In this document: in pieces, positions 8,576 to 20,311 of the stretch | How the letters are laid out: every line of letters begins with the position of its first letter | Position numbering within the stretch: the first letter of the stretch is position 1 | Assembly: GCF_020911925.1 (NCBI RefSeq) | Contig: NZ_CP087134.1 | Span: forward strand, 5,270,001-5,334,000 | DNA: 64,000 nucleotides | Reading direction: 5' to 3' | Origin: Flavobacterium cupriresistens | GTDB taxonomy: Bacteria > Bacteroidota > Bacteroidia > Flavobacteriales > Flavobacteriaceae | Notes under the pieces: model-generated | Told to the model about the DNA's origin: nothing | Seen by the model: only the letters and a program-made list of their open reading frames with translations | Databases searched by the model: none | Made by a program: the position numbers and the translations under genes

Positions 8576-11500
8576 GAGGGAACATCTGAAAAACAATATA
8601 GAGGCGTTGCAACTTATTTTCCAAATTGAAAAAGAAAAACGCCAAGCTACTGAAACCGAGCGAAAAGTACTAATGCAGTATAGCGGTTTTGGCGGTCTTA
8701 AATTTGTACTCAATCCTGCCGATAAGCCTGAAGACATCAGTCGTTGGGTAAAATCAGAACAAGAACTCTTTGCTCTTACCCAAGAACTTCACCAACTGCT
8801 ACGGATAAATTCGGACGACGAAAAACAATACCATCGTTATATAGAAAGCTTAAGAAATTCTGTTCTGACTGCTTTCTACACTCCTCCTCTAGTTATTGAA
8901 TCCATTGTAAATTCCTTTAAGGAAATTGAGATACATATTGAGCGCTTCTTAGAACCATCTGCAGGAACCGGATCATTTATTGAAGCTTTTAAGAATAATA
9001 CTACATCACATATTGCTGCATATGAAAAGGAATTACTTACAGGAAAAATAGTAAAACAGCTCTATCCTGATAACAGCATCAGAATTACCGGATTTGAAGA
9101 AATACCTGATAAGGAAAAAGATAGTTATGATGTTATTGCCAGTAATATACCATTTGGAGATACCTCAATATTTGATCTTTCTTATATCCGTAGTAAAGAC
9201 CCCGCTCAAGTACAGGCTACCCGAAGTATTCATAACTATTTCTTTTTAAAGGGGATAGATATGCTTCGTAATGGTGGAATATTGGCATTTATTACATCCC
9301 AAGGTGTTTTAAATAGTACCAAAAATGAACCAATACGTCAGGCATTAATGAAAAGTTGCGACCTTATCTCAGCTATACGTTTACCAAATAATCTCTTTAC
9401 AGATTATGCTGGAACTGACGTTGGAAGCGATTTGATTGTACTACAAAAAAATAATGCTAAATTATTACTTTCTGAAACAGAACAACAATTCTGCAAAACC
9501 TATTTAACTCCTGAGAATACCACAAATAATCTCCTTTTTGAAAATCTGCAGCGCATTGTTCATACCTCATTGTATAAAGGAACCGATCAATACGGCAAAT
9601 CTACATGGATTTATGAACATAAAGATGGTGCTCAGGGCATAGCAAGAGATTTAAAAAGCATGCTGTCCTTTGACATTTCTAATAATTTAGATTCCCAGCT
9701 ATATAAAGGATTAAATAAGATAGAAACCATTGTTCCACTTTCAATATCTCAACCTGTTAATTTTCCTATTGAAATTAAAAAAGAAGAGTCTAATGAAAGT
9801 AAATCTGTAATTGCAACAAACTCATCAGAAATAGCACAATTAAGTCTGTTTAGTTTTTATGATAATACTCCTGAAGTAAGACCAATACCTCAAAGAAAGA
9901 AAACCGTTAAGTCTTCTAATAAAAGCTCACATTTCAAAATTCAACAGGGAAACTTATTTGATTTTCCCGTTAGGCAAAATGATACTGTAACACCAGCAAA
10001 TAGTGAGGAAAACAAAGTTAAAAACAATGAGGTCTTTGGAAATTTATTCTCTGAGGATAATAAAGAGCAGTTTAATATCGTCCCTAAACCAGACATTTAT
10101 AAAGGCGAATTAAAACCTTTTCATAGAAACGAATGTTTAGTAGTAGATAAAGGTTACGTCGGCTATCTGAAAGATTTAAATCAGGATGAAGAAAAAGCTA
10201 TATTCCATCCACTTATACTTGCACCGACACAAAAATCCAGAGCAGAATTTTATATTAACCTACGTGATGCTTATCAAGAATTATATCAAAAAGAGGCAGA
10301 AAAACAAACAGAACACAAACAAGAAAGACAAACTCTTAATAGGCTATATGACATTTTTATAAAAAGATATGGAAGCCTGAATAGTGCTGAAAATATCAAA
10401 CTCATCAAAACCGATAGTGCGGGAAATGAAATACCTTATCTGGAGCGTGTGGTTGGTGGTGTGGTTCATAAATCTGACATATTTCACGCTCCTGTCAGTT
10501 TTTCTACTGCTACATTCACAACAGATAATCCTGATGAAGCATTGGCCGCATCACTAAACAGATATGGAGCTGTCCGATTGGATTATATGTCACAAATCAG
10601 CAAATTATCGTTCGATGATTTGAAAGAAGCTTTGCACGGACGTATTTTTTTTAATCCGCTGGAAAAACAATATGAGATTTCAGAAAAATGGGTATCAGGA
10701 AATGTGGTTCTGAAATCAGAAGAGTTAATTGCCTATATAGGAAACAATCCAGATGATAAAGATGCTGAAGAAAGCCTTTCAGCTTTGCAAGAAGCCGTAC
10801 CAAGGCGTATTGAGTTTGAGGAATTGGATTTTAATTTAGGAGAACGCTGGATACCAACAGGCATATACAATCATTTTGCTACTTATTTATTTAATACAGA
10901 GGTACGAATTCAGTATACTGAAAATACAGATGATTTTTCCATTAATTGCGATAAAAAGAATATTCATATAACTGAAAAGTTCGCTATAAAATCTCAAACC
11001 CGTTCATATGATGGGATTTCCCTTTTTAAACACGCTCTGGTAAATACGACTCCGGATATCACTAAAAAGATTATAATTGGAGATCAGGAAGTCAAAGTAC
11101 GGGATATGGAAGCCATACAAATGGCTAACACTAAAATTGATGAGATTCGCAAAGCATTTTCGGACTGGCTGTATGCCCAAAATGACGAATTTAAAGAGCG
11201 ACTGACTGATAAATATAACGACACTTTTAATTGTTTTGTCCGTCCGCAATACAACGGCAGTCATCAAGATTTTCCTGGTTTGGATAGAAAGGCTTTAGGA
11301 ATTGAAGACCTGTATTCGAGTCAAAAAGATGCCGTTTGGATGATAAAACTAAATAGAGGTGCCATCTGCGATCATGAAGTAGGTGCAGGAAAAACACTTA
11401 TTATGTGTGCCGCTGCTCAAGAAATGAAACGTTTAGGACTCGCTCATAAACCTATGATTATTGGACTAAAAGCCAATGTACACGAGATAGCAGAAACGTA

Positions 11501-13886
11501 TCGAAAAGCATACCCTCACGCTAAAATACTCTACCCAGGAAAAGAAGATTTTACCCCGCAAAAACGCCTGCGTATTTTTGGTGATATCAAAAACAATGAT
11601 TGGGATTGTATCATCCTTACACACGATCAGTTTGGAATGATTCCGCAATCACCAGAAATGCAAAAAGAGATTTTACAAGCAGAACTAGATAGTGTTGAAG
11701 AGAATCTCTCAGTGCTTGAATCTCAAGGCAAGGAAGTTTCGCGTGCGATGCTTAAAGGAGTTATCGTTCGAAAACAAAACTTGGAAGTTAAACTAAAAAC
11801 ACTCGAACACGATATCGAAAATCGTAAAGACGATGTTGTAGATTTCAAAATGATGGGTATTGATCATTTGTTGGTAGATGAAAGCCACCGTTTCAAAAAC
11901 CTAATGTTCAATACCCGTCATGATCGTGTAGCTGGATTAGGTAATATGCAGGGAAGTCAAAAGGCCTTAAATCTACTATTTGCTATACGAACTATACAAG
12001 AGAGAAGTAGAAAAGATTTAGGAGCTACTTTTCTTTCTGGAACTACCATTAGCAATTCACTAACAGAATTATATTTATTGTTCAAATACCTGCGTCCACA
12101 GGCAATGAAGAAACAAGGTATTAGCTGTTTTGATGCCTGGGCAGCTATCTATGCCCGTAAGACTACCGATTACGAATTCTCGGTTGCCAATAATATTGTA
12201 CAAAAAGAACGATTCCGTTATTTTATCAAAGTACCGGAGCTGGCCCAATTCTATTCTGAGATTACAGATTATCGCACAGCAAAAGATATCGGTATCGACC
12301 GACCAGAAAAGAACGAGATACTCTACAATATTCCACCCACTCCACAGCAGGAAGTGTTTATTAAGAACCTTATGGAATTTGCCAAAACAGGTGATGCTAC
12401 AAAACTTGGAAGAGCTAAATTGTCTGATAGCGAAGAAAAAGCCAAAATGCTTATTGCAACAGATTATGCTCGAAAGATGTCTCTTGATATGAGAATGATC
12501 AGTTCCAAATATGACGACCATCCTGACAATAAAGCCTCACATTGTGCTTTGAATATTGCTAAATATTATAATCAATTTAATGCTCAAAAAGGGACACAGT
12601 TTGTGTTTTCAGACCTAGGCACTTATAAGCCTGGTCAGTGGAATGTCTATTCGGAAGTTAAGCGTAAACTAATAGTGGATCATGGGATTCCCGCCCATGA
12701 AATACGTTTTATTCAAGAAGCCAAAACTGATAAGATGCGTAGGGAGTTCATAAGTGCGATGAATGAAGGGAAAATCAGGATACTATTTGGATCAACTGAT
12801 ATGTTAGGGACAGGAGTCAACGCCCAGAAGCGGTCGGTAACGATACATCATTTAGACACGCCGTGGAGACCGAGCGATTTGTCGCAAAGAAATGGTAGGG
12901 CGATTCGTAAAGGTAATGAGATAGCCAAGCATTTTGGGGACAATAAAGTAGATGTTATCATATATGCTGTAGAGAAATCACTGGATAGTTACAAGTTTAA
13001 TCTACTACACAATAAACAACTATTTATTGATCAACTTAAGAATAATAGTCTAAGTAAACGTACTATTGATGAAGGTAGCATGGATGAAAAATCAGGTATG
13101 AATTTCTCGGAATATGTTGCCATTCTTTCAGGAAATACGGACCTATTGGAAAAAGCAAAATTAGAAAAGAAAATTACTTCATTGGAGAGCGAACGCCATG
13201 CTTTTACTCGCTCCAAATCTATGTCACGTTATAAATTAGAAGATAATACAGCTACTTTAACTACTTCAAAATCCCGTGTAGCTTTATTCACTCTTGATTG
13301 GAAGAACCTGCAAAAACGCATACAAAAAACACAGGAAGGTACAATTTTGAACCCTGTCCAATTAATTGGGTTACAATCAAATGCTGATATCAAAGAAATC
13401 GGACAAAAACTGAATGTTATAGCTGATAAAGCGAGAACGGAAGGTCAGTATGAGGAAATTGGCACATTGTATGGTTTTTCACTTCTAGTAAAAACGGAGG
13501 TATCCCAAAAAGAGAATGTCAATATAAAAGATAACCGATTTTTTGTTCAAGGCGAAAGCAGCATCAAATACACTTACAATAACGGACAAATGGCCTCTGA
13601 TCCAAAATTGGCCACTATGAATTTCTTGAATGCTCTTGAAAAAATACCAGATTTAATTAACCAGGAACAAAAGAAAATAAATGCTATTGAAAAAGATATT
13701 CCTGTACTTCAGGAAGTGGTCAATGGTGTCTGGACAAAAGAAAATTCATTAGCAGAGTTGAAAACTGAGTTAGCGGCTTTGGAGAGAAAAATTCAGCTAT
13801 CAATTGCACCTGAAAAGCAGCAAGAATCAGAGGAATTGGAATCAGTTAATAATCAAAACGGAACTCCTAAATTGAAGGCTTCTTAG
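8562..13886 (+). CDS. Giant ICE-encoded N6-methylase/SNF2-type helicase fusion
   Basis: The 1774-residue protein has an N-terminal SAM-dependent methyltransferase region (motif [10 protein letters not shown] near residue 130; ASNIPFG near 194 at the place of NPPY) and a superfamily 2 helicase region with Walker A EVGAGKT (Lys944), DESH box (1106-1109), [11 protein letters not shown], and motif [15 protein letters not shown]. Coiled-coil stretches follow each part (about 1037-1075 and 1490-1770). This is the large protein that follows DUF1896 in CTnDOT-like ICEs; it may protect or remodel transferred DNA. The unusual NIPF in place of NPPY is typical of these mobile-element proteins and does not by itself mean loss of activity. 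Its 3' end overlaps mobC, on the other strand, by 20 bases. Confidence 0.9.
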   Translation: MAFNKREHLKNNIEALQLIFQIEKEKRQATETERKVLMQYSGFGGLKFVLNPADKPEDISRWVKSEQELFALTQELHQLLRINSDDEKQYHRYIESLRNSVLTAFYTPPLVIESIVNSFKEIEIHIERFLEPSAGTGSFIEAFKNNTTSHIAAYEKELLTGKIVKQLYPDNSIRITGFEEIPDKEKDSYDVIASNIPFGDTSIFDLSYIRSKDPAQVQATRSIHNYFFLKGIDMLRNGGILAFITSQGVLNSTKNEPIRQALMKSCDLISAIRLPNNLFTDYAGTDVGSDLIVLQKNNAKLLLSETEQQFCKTYLTPENTTNNLLFENLQRIVHTSLYKGTDQYGKSTWIYEHKDGAQGIARDLKSMLSFDISNNLDSQLYKGLNKIETIVPLSISQPVNFPIEIKKEESNESKSVIATNSSEIAQLSLFSFYDNTPEVRPIPQRKKTVKSSNKSSHFKIQQGNLFDFPVRQNDTVTPANSEENKVKNNEVFGNLFSEDNKEQFNIVPKPDIYKGELKPFHRNECLVVDKGYVGYLKDLNQDEEKAIFHPLILAPTQKSRAEFYINLRDAYQELYQKEAEKQTEHKQERQTLNRLYDIFIKRYGSLNSAENIKLIKTDSAGNEIPYLERVVGGVVHKSDIFHAPVSFSTATFTTDNPDEALAASLNRYGAVRLDYMSQISKLSFDDLKEALHGRIFFNPLEKQYEISEKWVSGNVVLKSEELIAYIGNNPDDKDAEESLSALQEAVPRRIEFEELDFNLGERWIPTGIYNHFATYLFNTEVRIQYTENTDDFSINCDKKNIHITEKFAIKSQTRSYDGISLFKHALVNTTPDITKKIIIGDQEVKVRDMEAIQMANTKIDEIRKAFSDWLYAQNDEFKERLTDKYNDTFNCFVRPQYNGSHQDFPGLDRKALGIEDLYSSQKDAVWMIKLNRGAICDHEVGAGKTLIMCAAAQEMKRLGLAHKPMIIGLKANVHEIAETYRKAYPHAKILYPGKEDFTPQKRLRIFGDIKNNDWDCIILTHDQFGMIPQSPEMQKEILQAELDSVEENLSVLESQGKEVSRAMLKGVIVRKQNLEVKLKTLEHDIENRKDDVVDFKMMGIDHLLVDESHRFKNLMFNTRHDRVAGLGNMQGSQKALNLLFAIRTIQERSRKDLGATFLSGTTISNSLTELYLLFKYLRPQAMKKQGISCFDAWAAIYARKTTDYEFSVANNIVQKERFRYFIKVPELAQFYSEITDYRTAKDIGIDRPEKNEILYNIPPTPQQEVFIKNLMEFAKTGDATKLGRAKLSDSEEKAKMLIATDYARKMSLDMRMISSKYDDHPDNKASHCALNIAKYYNQFNAQKGTQFVFSDLGTYKPGQWNVYSEVKRKLIVDHGIPAHEIRFIQEAKTDKMRREFISAMNEGKIRILFGSTDMLGTGVNAQKRSVTIHHLDTPWRPSDLSQRNGRAIRKGNEIAKHFGDNKVDVIIYAVEKSLDSYKFNLLHNKQLFIDQLKNNSLSKRTIDEGSMDEKSGMNFSEYVAILSGNTDLLEKAKLEKKITSLESERHAFTRSKSMSRYKLEDNTATLTTSKSRVALFTLDWKNLQKRIQKTQEGTILNPVQLIGLQSNADIKEIGQKLNVIADKARTEGQYEEIGTLYGFSLLVKTEVSQKENVNIKDNRFFVQGESSIKYTYNNGQMASDPKLATMNFLNALEKIPDLINQEQKKINAIEKDIPVLQEVVNGVWTKENSLAELKTELAALERKIQLSIAPEKQQESEELESVNNQNGTPKLKAS

Positions 13887-15888
13887 TCTGTTCTTTTTTA
13901 ATCAAATATTGCAAATCAGGATCATTAGTAATGCGTAGCATCTCATCGGTTATAATTTGAATAACATCTTGTTTGATCTGTTTATAATTGGCTTCGATTT
14001 CTACTTTCATCATATCAAGGCTTTCCTCGTTTACAAAAGATCGTATCTCCGGAATTTTCTGGTAGGTTTTAGTTTCAGCTGCTACCTTTTCATTATCTAC
14101 CACAATTTCGGCATGAAATATTTTTTGTTCTATGCGTTCTTCAAAATTGTCTGATACAGCTCCCACAAAGAGTCCTTGTGTTAGTGTAGAAATTTTAGAA
14201 GCTGGAATAAGACTGTCGAGCTGTGTAGATATAGAAGTTGATTTATCATTTCTATTGATGGTCATACTTTGTCTTTTCTGTAATACTTTACCAAAACGTT
14301 CAGACAAACTTTTGGCAGTTTCCCCAACAACCTGACCGCTAAAAATATTACCTACCGTATTTTGAATTACCTTACTCTCTTTATCTCCATAATCGCGAGT
14401 TAATTGTGAGTAATCCTGAAATCCCAAACATACTGCCACCTTATTACTTCGTGCAGTAGCAATTAAATTATCCAGTCCCCTGAAGTAAATAGTTGGAAGT
14501 TCATCTATGATTACGGAACTTTTTAGTTGTCCTTTTTTATTAATAAGTTTTACAATTCGGGAATTGTACAATCCTAAAGCAGCGGAATATATGTTCTGCC
14601 TGTCGGGGTTATTACCTACACAAAGTATTTTAGGTTCATTTGGATTATTAATATCCAACGAAAAATCATCACCAGTCATTACCCAATATAATTGTGGGGA
14701 AATCATTCTGGACAAAGGGATTTTAGCACTGGCAATTTGTCCTTGTAATTGATCCTGTGCACCACCTTGCCACGCATCCATAAATGGAGAAAGATAATTT
14801 TCTAACTCAGAATATGTGGTTAAAATTGTGAACACATCTGCATATTTTTTATTTAGTAGTTCAATCGCGTGAGGAAAAGTACAATACTTGCCATTCTCAT
14901 AAATTTTTAAAAACCAGATAATGGCCGCCAAAAGAATGATGGGACTTTCTACAAAGAAATCACCCTGCTTCTGTATCCAGGAACGGTTCAGGTTCAACAT
15001 GATGGTATAGGCAGACTCATAAGCATCCGAGATATCAGTCATAAAATCTGGATTAATTGGGTTGCATCGGTGACTTCTTCTGGGATCATCAAAATTGATA
15101 ACATAGAATTTTGGTTTGACTTTGTATTTGTCAGTATGTTTTAATAGATGATTGTAAGCAATCGTTGAAAGGTCATCAAACTTAAAATCATAAATGTACA
15201 TCGAGAAACCTTTTTCAATGTGTTGCTTAATATAATTGTTGACAACGGCATATGATTTTCCAGAACCGGGTGTTCCAAGAACAATTGTTGCCCTGAAAGG
15301 GTTTACGACATTGATCCAACCGTTATGTTGTTTTTTATGGTACCAAAATTTGGTAGGCAGATTAACTGAATACTCGTTTTGCATTAACTGGGTTTCCTGC
15401 ATAAAGCTCTCATTTTCGGTATTAAAAACATCATCCATAAGGCTGTTTTTGAGTAACCTGCTCATCCATACACCTGCCATCAGAAGGGAGATATACCCAA
15501 GACTCAAAGTGAAAACATATAAAAAGGTGCCCATTTCTACAGGCAGCTTTAGTAATGGTGTATTGAGAAAGAAAAAAACAAAGCCTATTGTGAGCGCTAC
15601 ATAAATTTTTCTCCAGGTTATCTTTTCGTTTTTTACCCCCTTACTGCCCAAACAGCTTAATGCAAGAAGAACCAAAGCAAATAGTTTAGTATACAGAGTA
15701 TGCGAAAACAACCCTGCTGTTCGTTGAAAGTTTCCTAGTATTTTATCAATGATCGATAACGTCCATTGTTCTTCTTTGAAGAACCCGTAACAAAACCAAT
15801 AGCAATGCATCAGTACCAATAAAATGCTCACGGCACGCATAAACTCCATAATCTTGGCTAATCCCCTTAAATCATCTTCTCCCTGCAT
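13867..15888 (-). CDS. mobC: Conjugative coupling protein MobC (TraG/VirD4-type ATPase)
   Basis: This 673-residue type IV coupling protein links the relaxosome to the mating pore. It starts with several membrane helices (about residues 17-35, 63-80, 92-112, 122-142). The ATPase domain follows with Walker A GTPGSGKS (Lys211) and Walker [13 protein letters not shown] further [17 protein letters not shown] block is typical of the family. It is on the opposite strand to the helicase and in the same direction as mobB and mobA further right, from which it is separated by one + strand membrane gene. Confidence 0.92.
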   Translation of the reverse strand: MQGEDDLRGLAKIMEFMRAVSILLVLMHCYWFCYGFFKEEQWTLSIIDKILGNFQRTAGLFSHTLYTKLFALVLLALSCLGSKGVKNEKITWRKIYVALTIGFVFFFLNTPLLKLPVEMGTFLYVFTLSLGYISLLMAGVWMSRLLKNSLMDDVFNTENESFMQETQLMQNEYSVNLPTKFWYHKKQHNGWINVVNPFRATIVLGTPGSGKSYAVVNNYIKQHIEKGFSMYIYDFKFDDLSTIAYNHLLKHTDKYKVKPKFYVINFDDPRRSHRCNPINPDFMTDISDAYESAYTIMLNLNRSWIQKQGDFFVESPIILLAAIIWFLKIYENGKYCTFPHAIELLNKKYADVFTILTTYSELENYLSPFMDAWQGGAQDQLQGQIASAKIPLSRMISPQLYWVMTGDDFSLDINNPNEPKILCVGNNPDRQNIYSAALGLYNSRIVKLINKKGQLKSSVIIDELPTIYFRGLDNLIATARSNKVAVCLGFQDYSQLTRDYGDKESKVIQNTVGNIFSGQVVGETAKSLSERFGKVLQKRQSMTINRNDKSTSISTQLDSLIPASKISTLTQGLFVGAVSDNFEERIEQKIFHAEIVVDNEKVAAETKTYQKIPEIRSFVNEESLDMMKVEIEANYKQIKQDVIQIITDEMLRITNDPDLQYLIKKEQTKKPSI

Positions 15889-16100
15889 TCTCTAATTATT
15901 AAACGTTCGGGCGTGAATTTAAAGGCTATGCAGTGTGGCTATAAAATGTGGCAGGCATTGAAAGTGCGTGGAAGTATTTGGCGTTAAACGGTTCCAATCA
16001 GGTTTAGATTTTCACATCGTTTTTTTTATTAAATTTAGTGTCCTGAAAATTATTTTGGGTATCTCATCAATTTAAATATCAACATTAGAGAAAAAACAAT

Positions 16101-16658
16101 ATGAATTACTATAATCCAGATATTGATCCAGGTGAAAGTGAACAAGAATATGAGGCCCGGAAAAATGAAGAAAGTAAATCCGCAACAGGATTAATGTTTG
16201 GTATCGTTGGGGTTTTTATTTTCGTCTTAAAAATGGCTGCTATTTTTGGTGTTTTCTTTTATGCCGGATTTTTACTGTCTCAAAAGCTGTGGGGAGAAGA
16301 AACCAATAAATTCAAAATTTGGGGTTTCTCTATATTATTTACCTACCTTATTTTCTGCATCATTTATTTATTTAAAGGAACTATCATCGGATTGCGGGCA
16401 AAGAAATGGAAGTTATGGATAGTACCGTGGGTAATCTGTGTGTTATTATGCTGTATTGTTCCCTCATTAATAGTAAAATCATTGGTTGCTGGTATATTCA
16501 ATCCGACAGAACGACAGGGTATATGGTGTATCGGAATTAGTTGGGGAGCATTCATACTTTTTTCCTTATATCTCTATGATATTTATCAGTTCAAGACACC
16601 AACTGCTCCGAAGGTTTTGTATTGGAGCTATGCTTGGGGGTTGAAATTATCTTCATAA
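16101..16658 (+). CDS. Unknown four-helix membrane protein within the mob region
   Basis: I do not recognise this 185-residue protein. It has a charged 25-residue N-terminus, then four or five hydrophobic segments (about residues 30-58, 73-91, 107-130, 143-160). It lies between mobC and mobB but on the opposite strand, with its stop only 27 bases from the end of mobB. Possible roles are entry exclusion or a pore accessory, but nothing in the sequence proves either. Confidence 0.6.
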   Translation: MNYYNPDIDPGESEQEYEARKNEESKSATGLMFGIVGVFIFVLKMAAIFGVFFYAGFLLSQKLWGEETNKFKIWGFSILFTYLIFCIIYLFKGTIIGLRAKKWKLWIVPWVICVLLCCIVPSLIVKSLVAGIFNPTERQGIWCIGISWGAFILFSLYLYDIYQFKTPTAPKVLYWSYAWGLKLSS

Positions 16659-16685
16659 TCGGGAGTTCATAATGAATAGCAAAAC

Positions 16686-17984
16686 CTATTGACCTCTCTT
16701 ACGTTTCTTTTTCTTTTTCATCTTATTGGCAAAATCCTGTTCCTGATAATCTTCTCCCTGAGATTCGGGTAATAATCCACCGAAACCTTCTATACTGCTA
16801 TGGCTATCATCAGAGTGCACAGGACTATGATTACTTAAAAAATTAAATAAATCGTGAGTTTTCTCAGCTGGTAAACTTTCGGATACTGGTTTGTTTATAA
16901 TTGTCTCTGTATCCTCACTATTTCTAACTTCTGGTTTTAATCCCTTATTCCACCATTCGTTGAATACATTAGCTGAGAATTCTTTTCCCAAACGCGAACC
17001 ATTCCATACCGTTTTGGAATTGTGGTCGATGAATGTAATTCCATAAATTCGTCCTGTGTCATTTCGCAGAACAACAACATTAATTCCTTTTTCAGCCAAT
17101 TGTTTTTTAAAATCCTGTTCATCGGTTGTGGTTTTTAGTGCTGTTTCAATTGTTCCTTTAATTGACAGCCTTGTATCATTTTGTTTAAGTACAACTTTAG
17201 ACTCTTCAAAATGATTTTGAAGGTGCTGGTGTCCTGCAGTTTTTCCAAAAAGAGAGGCTTTAAATGGGTTACTGCCTTTTGCTCCGTTTTCGTTTAATGC
17301 AAAATAGACTAATCCGTTTTTGGGTTTTCCGTGCAATTCTCCTTTCACTTCTTCGACAGTGATATTGAAAAGAGATAACAACGCATTATATTCTCCCAAA
17401 CTTTGAAAATGATAATATTTTGGGAGATAACGTACAACTGAAGCAACATGACTTTTAAGGTCATTGGCTTTATAATCTACAGGAGCGAATGTTTTATTAT
17501 TTTGTTGTTGCTCATTCTCTCTAGCTACGATCAATCCATACTTTTTCTCTAAGTCACGACATATATCCATAGAGCGCATACGCTCATAACTATCCGAAAT
17601 TTTTCTGCCTTGCTCATCTACACAAACTGATACAATGTGAATATGAGTACGCTCAATATCAGTATGTTTAAATACAACGAAGGGCTGTTCACCGTATCCC
17701 ATTTTTTGCATATACTCCTCTGCAATAACATTAAATTTTTCATCACTGACATTGTCTTTAGGATTAGGATTGATAGATATATGCAGTACCGCTTTCTCTG
17801 TTTTGCGATTAGCTAATAGGTATGGTTCAAAAGAACGGAACATTTGATGAATAGAATAATGACCATCAGGTGTTTCCAATATTTTATGGGTAAAGAGAAC
17901 CTCAGCCTTTTCTTTCTCAACTTTGAGTTGATTATAGGAAAGTACACCCGTCAAATTTTGTCCTCTACCAATTTTAGCTACCAT
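16686..17984 (-). CDS. mobB: Relaxase MobB
   Basis: This 432-residue relaxase nicks oriT and pilots the strand during transfer. The metal-binding histidine motif is visible: His107, His114 and His116 in KHTDIERTHIHIVSV. The N-terminus MVAKIGRGQNLTGVLSYN fits the Bacteroides MobB family, whose catalytic tyrosine is expected near the N-terminus (Tyr17 is a candidate). The tail is very basic (KKKKKRKRGQ), suited to DNA binding. It starts one base after the mobA stop, so mobA-mobB is an operon leading away from the hairpin cluster at 18485-18614. Confidence 0.93.
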   Translation of the reverse strand: MVAKIGRGQNLTGVLSYNQLKVEKEKAEVLFTHKILETPDGHYSIHQMFRSFEPYLLANRKTEKAVLHISINPNPKDNVSDEKFNVIAEEYMQKMGYGEQPFVVFKHTDIERTHIHIVSVCVDEQGRKISDSYERMRSMDICRDLEKKYGLIVARENEQQQNNKTFAPVDYKANDLKSHVASVVRYLPKYYHFQSLGEYNALLSLFNITVEEVKGELHGKPKNGLVYFALNENGAKGSNPFKASLFGKTAGHQHLQNHFEESKVVLKQNDTRLSIKGTIETALKTTTDEQDFKKQLAEKGINVVVLRNDTGRIYGITFIDHNSKTVWNGSRLGKEFSANVFNEWWNKGLKPEVRNSEDTETIINKPVSESLPAEKTHDLFNFLSNHSPVHSDDSHSSIEGFGGLLPESQGEDYQEQDFANKMKKKKKRKRGQ

Positions 17985-17985
17985 T

Positions 17986-18423
17986 TTATTCGTTTTCTTT
18001 TAAATATTTTGCTTCAAATTCCCCAGTAAGTTGTATGATCTGCTGACATAATTTTGCCATTTCAGCGGTCTGTTTTTCTAATTTATAGAGATAAGCGCTT
18101 GCTTTTTTCTCCGAAAAATTGCGAAAAAGCAGCTTTACAATCTGGTTATAATTCACTCCAACTGAGCGAAACTGACCATACAGTGTAGTCAGTCGCATAT
18201 AATAATCCATTGTAACCTTGTCCACTTTGATGGTCTTAATAGTCTTTTGAAAGATACAGGCAGTAATAAAATGCGCCATTACATTCATTTGTGATTGTTC
18301 AAAAAGAGAAAGAAAGCGGGCGTTTTCTTCAGCATTCAATGATATGGAATAACGGAAAACGGCAGGATCCTTTTTAGGATTACGCCCGGATTTTCTCAGT
18401 GGTCTGTTATTGCTTTGGTCCAT
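17986..18423 (-). CDS. mobA: Relaxosome accessory protein MobA
   Basis: This 145-residue protein has a basic N-terminus, a ribbon-helix-helix-like segment (FRYSISLNAEENARFLSLFE) and the conserved GVNYNQIVKLL block of plasmid/ICE mobilization accessory proteins, followed by a helical tail. It binds oriT and recruits the relaxase. It is the first gene of the mobA-mobB operon, starting 62 bases from the candidate oriT hairpins. Confidence 0.9.
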   Translation of the reverse strand: MDQSNNRPLRKSGRNPKKDPAVFRYSISLNAEENARFLSLFEQSQMNVMAHFITACIFQKTIKTIKVDKVTMDYYMRLTTLYGQFRSVGVNYNQIVKLLFRNFSEKKASAYLYKLEKQTAEMAKLCQQIIQLTGEFEAKYLKENE

Positions 18424-18484
18424 AAAAATCCAATTATAATATTATAAAACATCGACTTTGGAGAATGTTTTCCAGCTCTCGGCA

Positions 18485-18614
18485 GAGCAAGTTGTTTTGA
18501 GCAGCGGAATTCATTTCCAGCAGCTCAAAACACAACTTGCTCCTTTCGGGTGAAAGGAAAATCCGCCCTTCGGGACGGATTAATGTTAGCAGGGAAAAAC
18601 GGCTTGAGGCCGTT
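18485..18614. other. Candidate oriT: cluster of hairpins upstream of mobA
   Basis: Three or four stem-loops are packed in 130 bases between mobA (-) and traA (+). The largest pairs 18485-18502 (GAGCAAGTTGTTTTGAGC) with 18523-18542, with a 2-base bulge. Next are TCCTTTC/GAAAGGA (18541-18558), a UUCG-capped hairpin at 18561-18580 (ATCCG/CGGAT), and AACGGC/GCCGTT (18598-18614). GC-rich hairpins next to mobA are where oriT lies in related elements. The nick site itself cannot be identified by eye. Confidence 0.6.
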
Positions 18615-19129
18615 CCGGTTGCCACCCACAAATTGCTTTGAGCTTTTAATCAATTCAACAGATTAAAGCCTTTACAAAGTAAAGCCTAGATAATGGAATC
18701 ATTACAGAATGTATCACAGCCAAAGAGTACCACCTAAAGACAATTTAGGACAGATTGATATTAGCAGTTATGTATCATCATTTCTTTGTGCAAGCATTCT
18801 TAGTGCTATATGTACCAACGCAATTTTGTAGCTACATCAATACATAGAATGGTCGTTAAGGACATGAAATCATACATATTCAAATCTCTAAATAAAAATG
18901 CACAGAATTATGAAGAGATGTATTTGAATATATGGTTTTCTATGCGTGGAAATATAATTATAAAGTGATACCGATATAAATAGTCACTGACTTATGAAAA
19001 TGAAACTGTATGCAGATAATTTTCTAAGAAGATATATAAATATATGCAGTGCTATATAGATACTATTATGTATATATCTGATGATAAAAAACAATGTAAA
19101 TGAATATGTAATTAAAAACAGTTATACAA
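18615..19129. other. Non-coding AT-rich leader between oriT region and traA
   Basis: No credible gene is seen in these roughly 500 bases. The sequence is very AT-rich with many ATAT/TATA runs from about 18870 to 19110, which suits promoters and a ParA/TraA regulatory region. One short inverted repeat (CTTTAC/GTAAAG) occurs near 18670. No clear -33/-7 promoter pair could be picked out. Confidence 0.4.
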
Positions 19130-19897
19130 ATGAAAACAAAACACAGAACAATATTTGTTGCTTTTTCTTCTCAAAAGGGAGGTGTTGGTAAAAGTACATT
19201 TACAGCAATTGCCGCCAGTATTCTACACTACAGACTCGGTTATAATGTAGCCGTATTTGATTGTGACTTTCCACAATACAGTTTGATAAAAATGCGTACT
19301 CGTGATATGACTACAGTCATGGAAAACGATGTATTCAAGCGGATAGCTTATAAGCAGTTCACAACCATAAACAAAAAGGCTTACCCTATTATGAAGCATA
19401 AGGCCGAAGGTCTGCTGGAAGCTGCACATGACTTTGCAGTGTCGTCGACAGTACCAATTGATGTTATCTTTTTTGACCTTCCAGGAACAGTGAATACCCC
19501 TGGGATTTTAAAAGCATTGGCAGGAATGCACCATATTTTCACACCTATTACCGCTGACCGTCTGGTCATGGAAAGTACACTCGTTTTTACTCAGTTGATG
19601 ACTGACGTTATCATGAAAAAAGGAGAAACATCCATAGAAAATATCAGCCTATTCTGGAATCAGGTGGATGGACGCGAACGCTCACCTTTATATGATATCT
19701 ACAACGAGCTCATCAGCAATCTCGGACTAAGCATTATGCACTCCCAGATTATGAATAGCATGCGTTTTCGCAAAGAAAGTGAAGCCGATGCTAAGACCGT
19801 TTTTCGCTCTACCATATTACCTCCAGACGAGCGACTGATGAAAGCCTGTCGATTAGACCAGTTTATGACTGAGTTTTTAAGAACACTTCAATTATAA
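19130..19897 (+). CDS. traA: ParA-family ATPase TraA
   Basis: This 255-residue ParA/MinD-type ATPase has a deviant Walker A KGGVGKS (residues 16-22) and a switch region DVIFFDLPGTVNTPG. In CTnDOT-like ICEs, traA is the first tra gene and encodes such a protein, presumably for partition or for positioning transfer components. The traB-like gene follows after four bases. Confidence 0.9.
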   Translation: MKTKHRTIFVAFSSQKGGVGKSTFTAIAASILHYRLGYNVAVFDCDFPQYSLIKMRTRDMTTVMENDVFKRIAYKQFTTINKKAYPIMKHKAEGLLEAAHDFAVSSTVPIDVIFFDLPGTVNTPGILKALAGMHHIFTPITADRLVMESTLVFTQLMTDVIMKKGETSIENISLFWNQVDGRERSPLYDIYNELISNLGLSIMHSQIMNSMRFRKESEADAKTVFRSTILPPDERLMKACRLDQFMTEFLRTLQL

Positions 19898-19901
19898 TTC
19901 T

Positions 19902-20309
19902 ATGCAAAAAGATGATAAAGTAAAAGTTACGCCTGAAATCGACGAAGAGCTGATGATGGCTATAATGGAGGATGGCGTGAAAAAGGAAGGTATGCAAATT
20001 CCAGATGAAAAAGCAAAAAAGCCAGAAAAAGTAAAAGTGATAATCAAAGAGCGAAGTAAAGTAAAAAAGATAAATGAAACGGATTATGAAAAAATATTTT
20101 TCAAGAGAGCTGAGACCAATGCCCGAAATGGAAAATCAGTTTACATACGTCCTGATTTTCACGAAAAAATGTCCCGTATAGTACAGGTTATCGGTGAAGA
20201 TAAAATAACCATTTACGCCTATCTGGATAATTTGTTAGAATACCATTTTCTAGAGTTTGGAGAACAGATTACTAAGAGTTATAATGATAAGCATAAACCA
20301 ATTTTTTAG
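19902..20309 (+). CDS. traB: DUF3408 conjugal transfer protein TraB
   Basis: The 135-residue protein has a lysine-rich N-terminal half and a C-terminal DUF3408 block (SVYIRPDFHEKMSRIVQVIG, then YAYLDNLLEYHFLEF), which resembles a ribbon-helix-helix DNA-binding unit. It lies four bases after traA and two bases before the traD-like gene. In related ICEs the ParA/DUF3408 pair occurs together and may act as a ParA/ParB-like couple, which is inference. Confidence 0.85.
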   Translation: MQKDDKVKVTPEIDEELMMAIMEDGVKKEGMQIPDEKAKKPEKVKVIIKERSKVKKINETDYEKIFFKRAETNARNGKSVYIRPDFHEKMSRIVQVIGEDKITIYAYLDNLLEYHFLEFGEQITKSYNDKHKPIF

Positions 20310-20311
20310 CT

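Noticed and set aside
12130..12492. 120-codon + strand frame inside the helicase gene
   Set aside because: It is an out-of-frame shadow of the helicase region between the DESH box and motif VI.
18434..18631. 65-codon - strand frame across the hairpin cluster
   Set aside because: It runs through all the hairpins of the likely oriT and has no family resemblance; the non-coding explanation is better.
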